A stretch of DNA of 64,000 nt from Streptomyces sp. JJ38 (GTDB lineage: Bacteria > Actinomycetota > Actinomycetes > Streptomycetales > Streptomycetaceae), in NCBI RefSeq assembly GCF_019303475.1, contig NZ_JABLSI010000004.1, positions 141,676 to 205,675 of the forward strand, written 5' to 3'. The position numbers were made by a program, and so were the translations under genes. This document shows positions 1-9,053 of this stretch, one piece after another. Below the pieces are notes generated by a model that was not told the DNA's origin, searched no databases, and worked only from the letters and a program-made list of their open reading frames with translations. How positions within the stretch are numbered: the first letter of the stretch is position 1; the number at the start of each line of letters is the position of its first letter.

Positions 1-1726
1 CGTGGACGCAGGTGGGGTGGGTGGAGGCGCGGGCCTCCGCGAGCGCGGCGCGCAGGTCGGCCACGGTGTCGGCGCGGATCACGTCGAGGCCGAGGGAGGC
101 GGCGTTGGCGGCGAGGTCCACCGGCAGCGGGTCGCCGGTGTAGCCTCCCTCGGCGTCCCGGTAGCGGTAGTCGGTGCCGAACCGTTCGGCACCGGTGGCC
201 TCCGACAGTCCGCCGATGGAGGCGTAACCGTGGTTCTGGATCAGCAGCAGGTTGACGTTCAGCCCCTCCTGGACGGCGGTGACGAGCTCGGTGGGCATCA
301 TCAGGTAGGCGCCGTCGCCGACGAGGGCCCACACCGGGGTGCCGGGGGCGGCCAGCCGTACGCCGAGGGCGCCGGGGATCTCGTAGCCCATGCAGGAGTA
401 GCCGTACTCCAGGTGGTACTGGCGGGGTGAGCGGGCCCGCCAGAGCTTGTGCAGGTCGCCGGGGAGCGAGCCCGAGGCGGCCACGATGACGTCGGTGTCG
501 TCGACGACGGCGTCGAGCGCGCCGAGGACCTGGCTCTGGGTGGGACGCGCGGCGGTGTCCGAAGCGGCGTAGGCGGCGTCGACGCGGCGTTCCCAACGGG
601 CCTTCGCCTCGCGGTACTCGGCGACGTAGTCCGGCTTGACCCGGTGGCCGGCGAGGGCCTGCCGCAGGGCGTCGAGCCCGGCCCGGGCGTCGGCGACGAG
701 CGCGGTGGCCGCCTGTTTGTGGGCGTCGAACGGGGCGATGTTGAGACCCACGAAGCGGACCTGCGGGTGGGCGAAGAGGGTGCCGGAGGCGGTGGTGAAG
801 TCGGTGAGGCGGGTGCCGACCCCGAGGACGAGATCGGCCCTGCGGGCGAGGTCGTCGGCGGTCGCGGTGCCGGTGTGGCCGATGCCGCCGACGTCGGCGG
901 GGTGGTCGTGGCGCAGCGAGCCCTTGCCGGACTGAGTGCAGGCGACGGGGATGCCGGTGGCGTCCGCGAAGGCCCGCAGGGCCTCCTCGGCCTCGCTGTG
1001 GTGGACGCCGCCGCCCGCGACGAGCAGGGGCCGGCGGGCGCGCCGGACGGCGCGGGCGGCCTCGGCCAGCGCTTTGGGCTCCGGCGGCGGGCGGCGCACG
1101 GGCCAGACCCGCTCGGCGAGGAAGTCCGCCGGCCAGTCGAACGCCTCGGCCTGGACGTCCTGCGGGAGGGCGAGCGTGACGGCGCCGGTCTCGACGGGGT
1201 CGGCGAGCACCCGCGCGGCCTGGAGCGCGGCGGGGACCAGGGCCTCGGGGCGGGCGATCCGGTCGAAGTAGCGGGAGACGGGTCGCAGCGTGTCGTTGAC
1301 GGACACCTCGCCGGCGTAGGGGACTTCGAGCTGCTGGAGCACCGGGTCGGCGACGCGGGTGGCGAAGGTGTCGCCGGGCAGCAGCAGGACGGGCAGCCGG
1401 TTCACGGTGGCGAGCGCGGCGCCGGTGACGAGGTTGGTCGCGCCGGGGCCGATGGACGTCGTCACGGCCTGGGTGCTCAGCCGGGCGCTGTGCCGGGCGT
1501 AGCCGACGGCGGCGTGCACCATGGCCTGTTCGTTGCGGCCCTGCAGGAACGGCATGGCGCGGCGGTGCTCCAGGAGCGCCTGGCCGATCCCGGCGACGTT
1601 GCCGTGGCCGAAGATGCCCCAGGTGGCGCCCACGAGCCGGTGGCGCACGCCGTCCCGCTCGGTGTGCTGGGCGGCGAGGAAGCGGACGAGGGCCTGGGCG
1701 ACGGTGAGTCTGTGGGTCGGGGTCAT
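1..1726 (-). CDS. iolD: IolD, trihydroxycyclohexane-1,2-dione hydrolase (3' end missing)
   Basis: ThDP-dependent enzyme of myo-inositol catabolism. It opens the ring of 3D-trihydroxycyclohexane-1,2-dione to 5-deoxyglucuronate in the cytoplasm. About 575 residues are present, and the C-terminus runs off the left edge. Visible signs are the N-terminal block TWGIFGHGNVAGIGQAL, the ThDP-fold segment SIGPGATNLVTGAA, and the C-terminal ThDP/Mg site around GDGAYLMMPTEL followed by LIQNHGYASIGG. The ATG at 1726 overlaps the stop of iolB (ATGA), so translation is probably coupled. The order iolC-iolB-iolD in one direction supports the call. Family assignment is firm; only completeness is unknown. Confidence 0.93.
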   Translation of the reverse strand, partial: MTPTHRLTVAQALVRFLAAQHTERDGVRHRLVGATWGIFGHGNVAGIGQALLEHRRAMPFLQGRNEQAMVHAAVGYARHSARLSTQAVTTSIGPGATNLVTGAALATVNRLPVLLLPGDTFATRVADPVLQQLEVPYAGEVSVNDTLRPVSRYFDRIARPEALVPAALQAARVLADPVETGAVTLALPQDVQAEAFDWPADFLAERVWPVRRPPPEPKALAEAARAVRRARRPLLVAGGGVHHSEAEEALRAFADATGIPVACTQSGKGSLRHDHPADVGGIGHTGTATADDLARRADLVLGVGTRLTDFTTASGTLFAHPQVRFVGLNIAPFDAHKQAATALVADARAGLDALRQALAGHRVKPDYVAEYREAKARWERRVDAAYAASDTAARPTQSQVLGALDAVVDDTDVIVAASGSLPGDLHKLWRARSPRQYHLEYGYSCMGYEIPGALGVRLAAPGTPVWALVGDGAYLMMPTELVTAVQEGLNVNLLLIQNHGYASIGGLSEATGAERFGTDYRYRDAEGGYTGDPLPVDLAANAASLGLDVIRADTVADLRAALAEARASTHPTCVH

Positions 1727-2604
1727 CGTGCCTCCCCGTAGAAGGGCAGCCGCTCGTCCACCTCGGCGCCGCTCCAGGTGTCGCGGATCCAGGCGTGGTC
1801 GGGGTGGTCGCGGATGAGCCAGGCGCGCTCGTCGTCCGGGCCGGCCATGACGTTGAGGTAGTACAGGGTGTGGCCGGGGGTGGCGATGGACGGGCCGTGC
1901 CAGCCGTCCGGGACGAGTACGGCGTCCCCGCTGCGGACCTCGGCCAGGACGTCGGTGCCGCGGCCGTGCCCGGACGGCGAGACGCGCTGGTAGCCCAGGC
2001 CGGCGGTGCCCTCGTGCGGGGCGATCTCGAAGTAGTAGACCTCCTCCAGCCGCGACTCCCGCCCGGGTTCGTGGACGTCGTGCTTGTGCGGCGGGTAGGA
2101 GGACCAGTTGCCGCCCGGGGTGAGGACCTCGACGGCGATGAGCCGGTCGGCCGCGAAGACGTCGGCGGCGGCGAAGTTGTTGACCTGCCGGGAGCACCGG
2201 CCGGCGCCGCGCAGTTCGACGGGGACCGCCGTGGCGGGGGTGTGGCGGGCAGGGAGCCGGGCGGCGCAGCGGGCTCCGGGCAGCGCGAACCGTCCGCCGC
2301 CGGCGCTGGCCACCGTCACCTCGCTGTCCCTGGGCACGTAGGCGAAGTCGGTGACGCCCTCGAACACGCTCGCCCGGCCCTCGAGCTCGAAGGTCAGCCC
2401 CTCGGCGGTGACGGTGCAGGAACCGCTCAGCGGCAGGACGATCCACTCGCTGTCGCCGGTGGCGTAGGTGTGCGTGCCGCCCGGGGGCAACTCGATGACG
2501 CGCAGCGAGCTGTGGGCCCAGCCCGCGGTGTGCGGGTCGATGTCGAGCGCGTAGGGGCCGCGTGCGGCGCGGCCCGCGCTCAGGTGCACTCCGATGTCGC
2601 TCAT
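1723..2604 (-). CDS. iolB: IolB, 5-deoxy-glucuronate isomerase
   Basis: Converts 5-deoxyglucuronate to 2-deoxy-5-keto-gluconate, the step after IolD. The 293-residue length fits the family. Its bicupin fold carries a metal-binding signature near residue 170, SYPPHKHD, followed by EEVYYFEI. I chose the ATG at 2604 because GGGAGG lies 9 nt upstream; an in-frame ATG two codons earlier (2610) sits too close to that site. The open frame continues further upstream, but that stretch has no family-like sequence. The stop overlaps the iolD start, and the gene follows iolC by 67 nt. Confidence 0.93.
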   Translation of the reverse strand: MSDIGVHLSAGRAARGPYALDIDPHTAGWAHSSLRVIELPPGGTHTYATGDSEWIVLPLSGSCTVTAEGLTFELEGRASVFEGVTDFAYVPRDSEVTVASAGGGRFALPGARCAARLPARHTPATAVPVELRGAGRCSRQVNNFAAADVFAADRLIAVEVLTPGGNWSSYPPHKHDVHEPGRESRLEEVYYFEIAPHEGTAGLGYQRVSPSGHGRGTDVLAEVRSGDAVLVPDGWHGPSIATPGHTLYYLNVMAGPDDERAWLIRDHPDHAWIRDTWSGAEVDERLPFYGEAR

Positions 2605-2671
2605 GGGCATCAGCCTCCCCGTTTCCGTCCGTTCTACCGCGCAGCGCCGCGCGGCGGCCCGATCGCGGGTG

Positions 2672-3622
2672 TCACGAGGCGAGCAGCGCCTCGACCTCGT
2701 CCGGCGTGGGCATGGCGGCGGAGCAGGCCAGCCGGGAGGCGACGAGGGCGCCGGCGGCGTTGGCATAGCGCAGCACCCGCTTCAGGTCCCAGCCGGCGAG
2801 GAGACCGTGGCAGAGGGCGCCGCCGAAGGCATCCCCGGCGCCGAGGCCGTTGACGACCTCGACGGGGTGCGGCGGGATCTCGGCCTCGGTGCCGTCGCGG
2901 TGGACGGCGAGCACGCCGTGCGGTCCCCGCTTGACGACGGCGAGTTCGGCGCCCGCGTCGAGCAGCGCCTTGGCGCAGTCGGCGGGCTCGCTCCGCCCGG
3001 TGGCGACCTCGCACTCGGCCAGGTTGCCGACGGCGACGGTGGCGAGGGCGAGGGCGTCCCGGTAGCGGGGGCGGGCGGCCTCGGCGTCCCCGTGGGGCCA
3101 GAACATCGGCCGCCAGTCGAGGTCGAGGACGGTGACGCCGCGCCGGGCGCGGGCCTCCAAGGCGTGCAGGGTCGCGGTGCGGCTCGGTTCGGCGCTCAGG
3201 CCGGTGCCGGTCGTCCAGAACACGCGGCTGACGGTGATGGCGTCCAGGTCCAGCTCGTCGGCGTGGATCTCCAGGTCGGGGGCCTTGGGCCAGCGGTAGA
3301 AGTAGAGCGGGAAGTCGTCGGGCGGGAAGATCTCGCAGAACGTGACCGGGGTCGGGTAGGCGGGCACGGGCCTGACCCAGCGGTCGTCGACGCCGAACTC
3401 CCGCAGGGCCTGGTGGCAGTACTCCCCGAAGGGGTCCTGGCCCGTACGGGTGATGACGGCGGCCGAACGGCCCAGCCGGGCCGCGGCGACGGCGACGTTG
3501 GTGGCGGAGCCGCCGAGGAACTTCCCGAAGGACTCGACGCGGGGCAGGGGGACCCCCGTCTGCAGGGGGTACAGGTCGACACCGATACGGCCCATCGTGA
3601 TGACGTCCAGCGGCCGGGGCAT
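2672..3622 (-). CDS. iolC: IolC, 5-dehydro-2-deoxygluconokinase (PfkB family)
   Basis: Phosphorylates 2-deoxy-5-keto-gluconate with ATP in inositol catabolism. The 316-residue protein has both PfkB signatures: the N-terminal glycine-rich GKFLGGSATNVAVAAARLG near residue 35, and the C-terminal NGLGAGDAFGGALCHGLL, whose Asp in GAGDAF is the catalytic base. The ATG at 3622 has AAGGAG 6 nt upstream, so the much longer open frame is not used. It is first in the iolC-iolB-iolD operon and is transcribed away from the isomerase-like gene at 3743; the 120 nt between them must hold both promoters. Confidence 0.92.
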   Translation of the reverse strand: MPRPLDVITMGRIGVDLYPLQTGVPLPRVESFGKFLGGSATNVAVAAARLGRSAAVITRTGQDPFGEYCHQALREFGVDDRWVRPVPAYPTPVTFCEIFPPDDFPLYFYRWPKAPDLEIHADELDLDAITVSRVFWTTGTGLSAEPSRTATLHALEARARRGVTVLDLDWRPMFWPHGDAEAARPRYRDALALATVAVGNLAECEVATGRSEPADCAKALLDAGAELAVVKRGPHGVLAVHRDGTEAEIPPHPVEVVNGLGAGDAFGGALCHGLLAGWDLKRVLRYANAAGALVASRLACSAAMPTPDEVEALLAS

Positions 3623-3742
3623 GCGGGGCTCCTTCTCGGGGGTCGGTCGACGCCGTCGGGCGGGGGCACGCACCATGCCGGTATGCGCCGAGACGTCGAG
3701 AGCGGAAACAGCGACAGCAGCGATGACCACTACCCCACCACG

Positions 3743-4657
3743 ATGACACCCCGCACCCGCCCCACCCTGGACCGGCTGCGGATCGGCTCGGCACCCGACT
3801 CCTGGGGGGTGTGGTTCCCCGAGGACGAGCACCAGGTGCCCTGGGAGCGGTTTCTGGACGAGGTGGCGGAGGCCGGCTACGACTGGATCGAGCTGGGCCC
3901 CTACGGCTACCTGCCCACCGATCCGGCCAGGCTGAGGGCCGAGACGGAGCGGCGGGGGCTGCGGGTCTCGGCAGGCACGGTCTTCACCGCCCTGCACCGC
4001 GGCCCCGGCGTATGGGAGGAGACGTGGGCCCACGTCTCCCGGGTCGCGGCCCTGACGCGGGCGATGGGCGCCCGGCACCTGGTGGCCATCCCGGCGTTCT
4101 GGCGGGACGACCGGACGGCCGAGCCGATCGAGCCGCCCGAGCTGACACCCGGGCAGTTTCGGGAGCTGACCTCGGGCACCGAGCGGCTGGCCCGGCGGGT
4201 GCGCGAGGAGTTCGGACTGGAGGTCGTCGTCCATCCGCACGCGGACACCCACATCGACTCCGAGGAGAACGTCGCCCGCTTCCTCGACGCGACCGACCCC
4301 GACCTGGTGAACCTGTGTCTGGACACCGGGCACTACGCCTACTGCGGCGGCGACAGCGTGCGGCTCATCCGGACGTACGGGGAGCGCGTCGGCTATCTGC
4401 ACCTCAAGCAGGTGGATCCGGCGGTGCTGGCCGACGTCGTGGCGCGGGGCACCCCGTTCGGCCCGGCCGTGCGGCAGGGGGTGATGTGCGAACCGCCGCT
4501 GGGCGAGCCGCCGCTGGAGCCGGTCCTGGAGGCGGCGCAGCGACTGGACGTGGATCTCTTCGCCATCGTGGAGCAGGACATGTATCCGTGCCCGCCCGAC
4601 CGCCCGCTGCCCATCGCCCGGCGCACCCGCCGGTTCCTGCGCTCCTGCGGCGCGTAG
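3743..4657 (+). CDS. Inosose dehydratase/isomerase-like TIM-barrel protein
   Basis: A 304-residue AP-endonuclease-2-fold sugar isomerase/epimerase. Its N-terminus, LRIGSAPDSWGVW, and the metal-site blocks EVVVHPHADTHIDS, NLCLDTGHYAYCGGD, GYLHLKQVDP and FAIVEQDMY are typical of the IolE/IolH/IolI group. In this context it probably acts on 2-keto-myo-inositol (inosose dehydratase, IolE role). IolE, IolH and IolI cannot be separated by inspection, so no symbol is given. The ATG at 3743 puts the conserved start close to the N-terminus; an in-frame ATG at 3683 would add 20 unlikely residues. Neither has a good ribosome site. Confidence 0.8.
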   Translation: MTPRTRPTLDRLRIGSAPDSWGVWFPEDEHQVPWERFLDEVAEAGYDWIELGPYGYLPTDPARLRAETERRGLRVSAGTVFTALHRGPGVWEETWAHVSRVAALTRAMGARHLVAIPAFWRDDRTAEPIEPPELTPGQFRELTSGTERLARRVREEFGLEVVVHPHADTHIDSEENVARFLDATDPDLVNLCLDTGHYAYCGGDSVRLIRTYGERVGYLHLKQVDPAVLADVVARGTPFGPAVRQGVMCEPPLGEPPLEPVLEAAQRLDVDLFAIVEQDMYPCPPDRPLPIARRTRRFLRSCGA

Positions 4658-4663
4658 TCCGCG

Positions 4664-4827
4664 GCGCTTGGGAGGTCTGCGCGAAGGCGCAGGGCTGGCA
4701 GGCGCAGCGCCGGGTGCCCCTGGGCACCCGGCGCCCCTGGGCACGGGGTGCCCCGCTCCGCCGTTCCAGGACGCACGAGCGTCGTGGCTGGTCGCGCGGT
4801 TCCCCGCGCCCCTGGGGGCGCGGGGAA
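4664..4827. repeat. Bipartite intergenic repeat, copy A, with bidirectional terminator
   Basis: The left module, 4664-4714, matches 10073-10123 at 49 of 51 positions. The right module, from about 4781, shares the GTGG...TCGCGC-GTTCCCCGCGCCCC core with 10208-10255. The right end folds into a 13-bp perfect stem (4800-4812 with 4815-4827; the 2-nt loop will open slightly), which is a good terminator between the convergent genes ending at 4657 and 4833. A variable hairpin-rich spacer lies between the modules. In both copies the terminator lies just beyond the stop of a minus-strand gene (6 and 9 nt). Confidence 0.8.
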
Positions 4828-4832
4828 GAGGC

Positions 4833-6272
4833 TCAGTGCAGGGGCGCGGCCGCCGCCTGGTGGGGGACGGTGGCACCGCCGTCCGGGGGCGGCGAAGCCT
4901 CCTTGCGGGCGCCCATGTGGTTGAACAGCAGGTTCAGCAGGACGGCCAGGATGCAGCCGGTGCTGATGCCCGAGTCCAGGATGGTCGTGGCGCTGTCGGG
5001 GAAGCGCTCGTAGAAGCCGTGCGCCATCTCGGGTGCCAGCCCGACGCCGAGGGTCACGGCGACGATGAGCGCGTTCTCCCCCTTGTCCAGCCCCGCCTGC
5101 ACCAGGGTCTGGATGCCGCTCACGGCGATGGTGCCGAACAGCACCAGGCCGACGCCGCCGAGCACGGGCAGCGGCACGGCGGAGACGAGCGCCGCGGCCA
5201 CCGGGCACAGGCCGAGCAGCACGAGGATGCCGCCGCCCACGGCGACGACGTAGCGGCTGCGCACCTTGGACATGGCCACCAGGCCCACGTTCTGGGCGAA
5301 GGCGCTGGCGGCGAAGCCGTTGAAGACGGGGGCGACGGCGCTGCCGAGGGCGTCGGCACGCAGTCCGGCCGCGATGACCTTCTCGTCGGCCGGCTTGTCG
5401 ACGATGCGGCCCAGGGCGATCATGTCGGCCGTCGACTCCATCATGATCACCAGCATCACGACGCACATCGAGACGATGGCCGGGAGCGAGAACTGCGGGG
5501 CGCCGAAGTGGAAGGGCGTGGGGAAGCCGACGAGACCGGCCTCGCCGAGGCCGGAGAAGTCCGCCATGCCGAGCGGGACGGCGATCAGCGTGCCGCTGAC
5601 CAGGCCGAAGAGGATGGCGATGGACTGGAGGAAGCCGCGGGCGTAGCGGCGCACGGCCAGGGTGATGACGAGGGCGACGGCGGCGAGGCCGATGTTGCCC
5701 GCGGGGGCGCCGTCCGCGCCACCGGCACCGTCGGCTATCCAGCCGAACGCGACCGGCATCAGGGACAGGCCGATCAGGGTGATGACACTGCCGGTGACGA
5801 CGGGCGGGAAGAACCGCACGAGTTTGCAGAACCAGCTGCTGACGACGAAGGCGAGCAGCCCGGCGACGATGACCGAGCCGAAGATGACGGGCAGCCCCGA
5901 CTCCCCGCCCTCGGCGGCGATGATGGCGGTCATCGCGGCGACCCCGCCGAAGGAGACGCCGTTGACGAACGGGAGTCTGGCCCCGACCTTCCAGATGCCG
6001 AGGGTCTGGAGGAGCGTGGCGATCCCCGCGGTGAACAGGCTGGCCGCCATGAGCAGCGTGGTGTCGGCGGGGCCGAGCTGGGCGGCGGCGCCGATCACGA
6101 GCGGTACGGCGACGACACCGGCGTACATGGCGGCCACGTGCTGGAGCCCGCTGGTGATCATCTTGAGGGGTGGCAGTACCTCGTCGACGGGATGCCTCGC
6201 CCCGTCCGCGTTTTCGCTGTCCTTCTCCTGACTGTCGTCGTTCCGAATACCGGTACCGGGCCTAGCGGACAC
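4833..6272 (-). CDS. NCS2-family nucleobase permease (xanthine/uracil/urate type)
   Basis: Inner-membrane purine or pyrimidine symporter of 479 residues with about 14 hydrophobic segments. Diagnostic blocks are QHVAAMYAGVVAVPLVIGAA near the N-terminus, FVNGVSFGGVAAMTAI, and the transport-helix stretch GLVAMSKVRSRYVVAVGGG. The GTG at 6272 is preceded by AGGAGG at 5 nt spacing, better than the upstream ATG at 6314. Its position beside urate-oxidation genes suggests uptake of xanthine or urate, but substrate cannot be read from the sequence. A strong hairpin at 6456-6483 separates it from the deaminase gene, so it probably has its own promoter. Confidence 0.88.
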   Translation of the reverse strand: MSARPGTGIRNDDSQEKDSENADGARHPVDEVLPPLKMITSGLQHVAAMYAGVVAVPLVIGAAAQLGPADTTLLMAASLFTAGIATLLQTLGIWKVGARLPFVNGVSFGGVAAMTAIIAAEGGESGLPVIFGSVIVAGLLAFVVSSWFCKLVRFFPPVVTGSVITLIGLSLMPVAFGWIADGAGGADGAPAGNIGLAAVALVITLAVRRYARGFLQSIAILFGLVSGTLIAVPLGMADFSGLGEAGLVGFPTPFHFGAPQFSLPAIVSMCVVMLVIMMESTADMIALGRIVDKPADEKVIAAGLRADALGSAVAPVFNGFAASAFAQNVGLVAMSKVRSRYVVAVGGGILVLLGLCPVAAALVSAVPLPVLGGVGLVLFGTIAVSGIQTLVQAGLDKGENALIVAVTLGVGLAPEMAHGFYERFPDSATTILDSGISTGCILAVLLNLLFNHMGARKEASPPPDGGATVPHQAAAAPLH

Positions 6273-6455
6273 GCGGTCCTCCTGTTGCTTTCTGCGCCGC
6301 CGGGGAAGCGGCACGAGGTTTTCCGGGAGGTGTGGATGGAACTGGGTGTGGGAGGTGGCGACGGAGCATGGCGGGGGTACCGGGGCGGGAGCGCGTACCG
6401 TAGGCGCGCTCCCGCCCCGGCCGTTCGTTCAGGGCCCCGCTCGGACCCTGAACCA

Positions 6456-6483
6456 CCGGCCGGGAGCCGTCCCTCCCGGCCGG
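6456..6483 (-). terminator. Hairpin terminator downstream of the amidohydrolase gene
   Basis: Perfect 10-bp inverted repeat CCGGCCGGGA / TCCCGGCCGG with an 8-nt loop, lying 48-75 nt after the stop of the gene ending at 6531. There is no U-tract, as is common in Streptomyces. Confidence 0.65.
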
Positions 6484-6530
6484 AGTCCGGTGGTGCGTCC
6501 CCTCAAGCCGGGACGCGGGTGGTGCGTCCC

Positions 6531-7919
6531 TCAGGACGCGTCGGCCGCTACCTGGGCCAGGCGGCGGGCCTGGTCCCGGGTGCCGCGGGCGATGGTGTCC
6601 TCGTCGGCGGTGGTGAGCCGGCCGTCCTCGACGACGGCCCTGCCGTTGATCAGCGACAGCGTGATCGGTGCCGCGGCGCCGAGGACGAGAGCGGCGACGG
6701 GGTCGGCGATGGTGGAGTGGCCGAGGCCGTCCAGCTTCCAGAGCACCAGGTCGGCGAGCTTGCCGGCCTCCAGCGAGCCGATCTCGGCCGTGCGGCCGAG
6801 TACCTGGGCGCCGCCGTAGGTGCCCAGCCGCAGCGCCTGCCGGGCGTTGAGCGCGCGCTCCCGGTGGGCGCCGAGGCGGTTGATGAGCAGGGCGTTGCGC
6901 AACTCGGTGTGGAGTTCGCCGGACTCGTTGGAGGCCGTGCCGTCCACGCCGAGGCCGACGGGCACCCCGGCCGCCAGCATGTCCGGCACCCGGGCGATAC
7001 CGGCGGCCAGCCGGGCGTTGGAGGAGGGGCAGTGGGCCACCCCGGTGCCGCTGCGGGCGAAGGCCGCGATGTCGGAGTCGTTCATGTGGACGCAGTGCGC
7101 CATCCACACGTCGTCACCGAGCCAGCCGGTGGACTCGAAGTAGTCGGTGGGGCCCATGCCGAACAGCTCGTGGCAGAACTTCTCCTCCTCCACCGTCTCC
7201 GAGCCGTGGGTGTGCAGCCGCACTCCCTTGCGCCGCGCGAGCTCGGCGCCCTCGCGCATGAGCTCGGTGGAGACGGAGAAGGGCGAGCAGGGCGCCACGG
7301 CGATGTGGAGCATCGAGCCGAAGGAGCCGTCGTGGTGGGTGTCGACGGCGGCCTCGGTGGCCTCCAGGATGCCGTCGAGGGTCTCGACCGCGAAGTCGGG
7401 CGGCAGGCCGCCGTCCGACGCGCCACGGTCCATCGAGCCGCGGGCGGCGGTGAAGCGGACGCCCAGCTCGGCGGCGGCGCGGATCTCGGCGCCCAGGAGG
7501 TCGCCGCCGCCGCGCGGGAAGACGTAGTGGTGGTCCATGGCGGTGGTGACACCGCCGCGGGCCATCATGGCCAGTGAGCCCTGGGCGGCCGAGTGGACCA
7601 TCTCCTCGTCGATCCGCGCCCAGGTCGGATAGAGGGCGACGAGCCAGTCGAAGAGGTTGGCGTCCTGGGCGAGGCCGCGGGTGAGCCACTGGTAGAAGTG
7701 GTGGTGGGTGTTGACGAGGCCGGGGGTGGCCAGGTGCCCCGAGCCGTCGATCCGGCGGACGACGTTCTCCAGGCCCGCGGGGGCGGCGCCGGCGCCCACC
7801 GACTCGATGACGTTGCCGGTGACGACGACGTGTCCGGCCGCGTACTCGGTGTCGTTCGCGTCCACGGTGGCGATGGCGCAGTTCTCGATGACGATGCGCT
7901 CTGGTGCGTTCCCGGCCAT
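6531..7919 (-). CDS. 8-oxoguanine deaminase-type amidohydrolase
   Basis: A 462-residue metal-dependent hydrolase of the AtzA/TrzN/guanine-deaminase group. Metal ligands are seen in GLVNTHHHFYQ near residue 65, in LHTHGSETVEEE, in WMAHCVHMND and in GLGVDGTASNES (the catalytic Asp). The sequence pattern is closest to 8-oxoguanine deaminases, which produce urate; this fits the next gene upstream, urate oxidase. Related families deaminate hydroxy-triazines, guanine or S-adenosylhomocysteine, so the exact substrate is an inference. The ATG at 7919 has GAGGA 7 nt upstream. A 16-bp perfect palindrome stands 76 nt before the start. Confidence 0.82.
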   Translation of the reverse strand: MAGNAPERIVIENCAIATVDANDTEYAAGHVVVTGNVIESVGAGAAPAGLENVVRRIDGSGHLATPGLVNTHHHFYQWLTRGLAQDANLFDWLVALYPTWARIDEEMVHSAAQGSLAMMARGGVTTAMDHHYVFPRGGGDLLGAEIRAAAELGVRFTAARGSMDRGASDGGLPPDFAVETLDGILEATEAAVDTHHDGSFGSMLHIAVAPCSPFSVSTELMREGAELARRKGVRLHTHGSETVEEEKFCHELFGMGPTDYFESTGWLGDDVWMAHCVHMNDSDIAAFARSGTGVAHCPSSNARLAAGIARVPDMLAAGVPVGLGVDGTASNESGELHTELRNALLINRLGAHRERALNARQALRLGTYGGAQVLGRTAEIGSLEAGKLADLVLWKLDGLGHSTIADPVAALVLGAAAPITLSLINGRAVVEDGRLTTADEDTIARGTRDQARRLAQVAADAS

Positions 7920-7994
7920 GGGATGTCCTCGTGCTTCCGTCCGGAGGTCCGGGCCCGGGGGTCGAGCGGGGTGCCGACCGGGTCCGGAATCTGT

Positions 7995-8010
7995 CATTCT
8001 GCGCAGAATG
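7995..8010. promoter_or_regulatory. 16-bp perfect palindrome, candidate operator
   Basis: CATTCTGCGCAGAATG is fully self-complementary and lies in the 178-nt gap between the urate oxidase stop and the deaminase start. It is AT-richer than its surroundings. It is positioned to control the deaminase gene; the cognate regulator is unknown. Confidence 0.6.
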
Positions 8011-8097
8011 CCCCCGCTCTCCCCCCAGGATCGATGACGCCGGCGCTGCGTCAGGGGGCCCGAGTGGCCGCCCGGGTGGGCGGCCGGTGCGGGCTGC

Positions 8098-9045
8098 TTA
8101 CAGGTTGGTCATGTCGACCGGGATGCGCGGCTCGACCCCGTCCCGCAGGATGGTGGCCTCGATGAGGCCGTAGGGGCGGTCGGCCGCGTAGTAGACCTCG
8201 TTGTCGTTCTTGAGGCCGAAGGGCTCCAGGTCCACCAGGAAGTGGTGCTTGTTCGGCAGCGAGAAGCGGATCTCGTCGATCTCGCCGCGGCTGTTCAGGA
8301 CCCGGGTGCCCATCTGGTACAGCGTCTGCTGCAGCGAGAGGCTGTAGGTCTCCACGAAGGCGTCGAGCATGTGCCGCTTGACCTGGGCGTAGCTGCGCTC
8401 CCAGTTGGGCATGCGCTGGTCGTCGCCGGTCCAGTTGTGCCGCCACCAGCCGGCGACCTCGGTGGCCAGGATCCGGTCGTACGCCTCCTTGAGGGTGGTG
8501 TACTTGTCCTTCACGTAACCCCAGAACTCCGAGTTGGTGGAGTTCATGACGGTGAGGTCCTTGAGGCCGGAGAGGACCTCGAAGCGCTCGCCGTCGTAGG
8601 TCACCTGCGCGGTGCGGATCTCCTGGCCCTTGCGGACGAAGGAGTGGCGGACCTCCTCGGCGCCGATGAAGCGCTGGCCGGAGTCGGAGGTCTCGATGCG
8701 GTCCCAGGCGTACTCCTCGATGCGAATACGCGCCCGCTCGATGGCCGGCTGCGACTCGACGAAGTGCCGGGCCAGGTGGATGCCGAACTGTTCGGCCGAC
8801 TCGATGCCGTGTTCCTTGGCGAAGGCGAACACCGTGTTCTTGGTGGTGTCCGTCGGCAGGCAGTTGGCGTTGGAGCCGGAGTAGTGGACGTCGTCCATGT
8901 CGCCGGAGAGGGCGACCGAGACGTTGAGGTCCTTGATGTGGTGGGTGTCGCCGTCTCGGGTGATCTTGACGACGCGGTTCTCGGCCTTGCCGTACTGGTT
9001 CTGTCCGAGCATCACAGGACGGGCGGGGCGGGAATGAGCAGTCAT
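8098..9045 (-). CDS. Urate oxidase (uricase)
   Basis: Oxidises urate to 5-hydroxyisourate with O2, without a cofactor. The 315-residue length and two T-fold halves fit the family. Characteristic blocks are LGQNQYGKAENRVVKI, NCLPTDTTKNTVFAFAKEHG (carrying the catalytic Thr), SFVRKGQEIRTAQVTY, LKDLTVMNSTNSEFWGYVKD and LPNKHHFLVDLEPFGLKNDN. The start is the ATG at 9045, only 8 nt past the HIU hydrolase stop. A weak GGGAG upstream suggests that translation depends on coupling. It is third in a uraD-uraH-uricase operon whose products act in consecutive steps. Confidence 0.95.
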   Translation of the reverse strand: MTAHSRPARPVMLGQNQYGKAENRVVKITRDGDTHHIKDLNVSVALSGDMDDVHYSGSNANCLPTDTTKNTVFAFAKEHGIESAEQFGIHLARHFVESQPAIERARIRIEEYAWDRIETSDSGQRFIGAEEVRHSFVRKGQEIRTAQVTYDGERFEVLSGLKDLTVMNSTNSEFWGYVKDKYTTLKEAYDRILATEVAGWWRHNWTGDDQRMPNWERSYAQVKRHMLDAFVETYSLSLQQTLYQMGTRVLNSRGEIDEIRFSLPNKHHFLVDLEPFGLKNDNEVYYAADRPYGLIEATILRDGVEPRIPVDMTNL

Positions 9046-9053
9046 GTCGGGTG

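Noticed and set aside
449..1741. Long plus-strand open frame opposite iolD
   Set aside because: Gly/Val/Asp-rich translation without family signal; it is the antisense shadow of iolD, whose minus-strand motifs are clear.
4668..7577. A 969-codon plus-strand open frame across the permease and deaminase genes
   Set aside because: Low-complexity translation, antisense to two well-supported genes; a typical GC-rich shadow.
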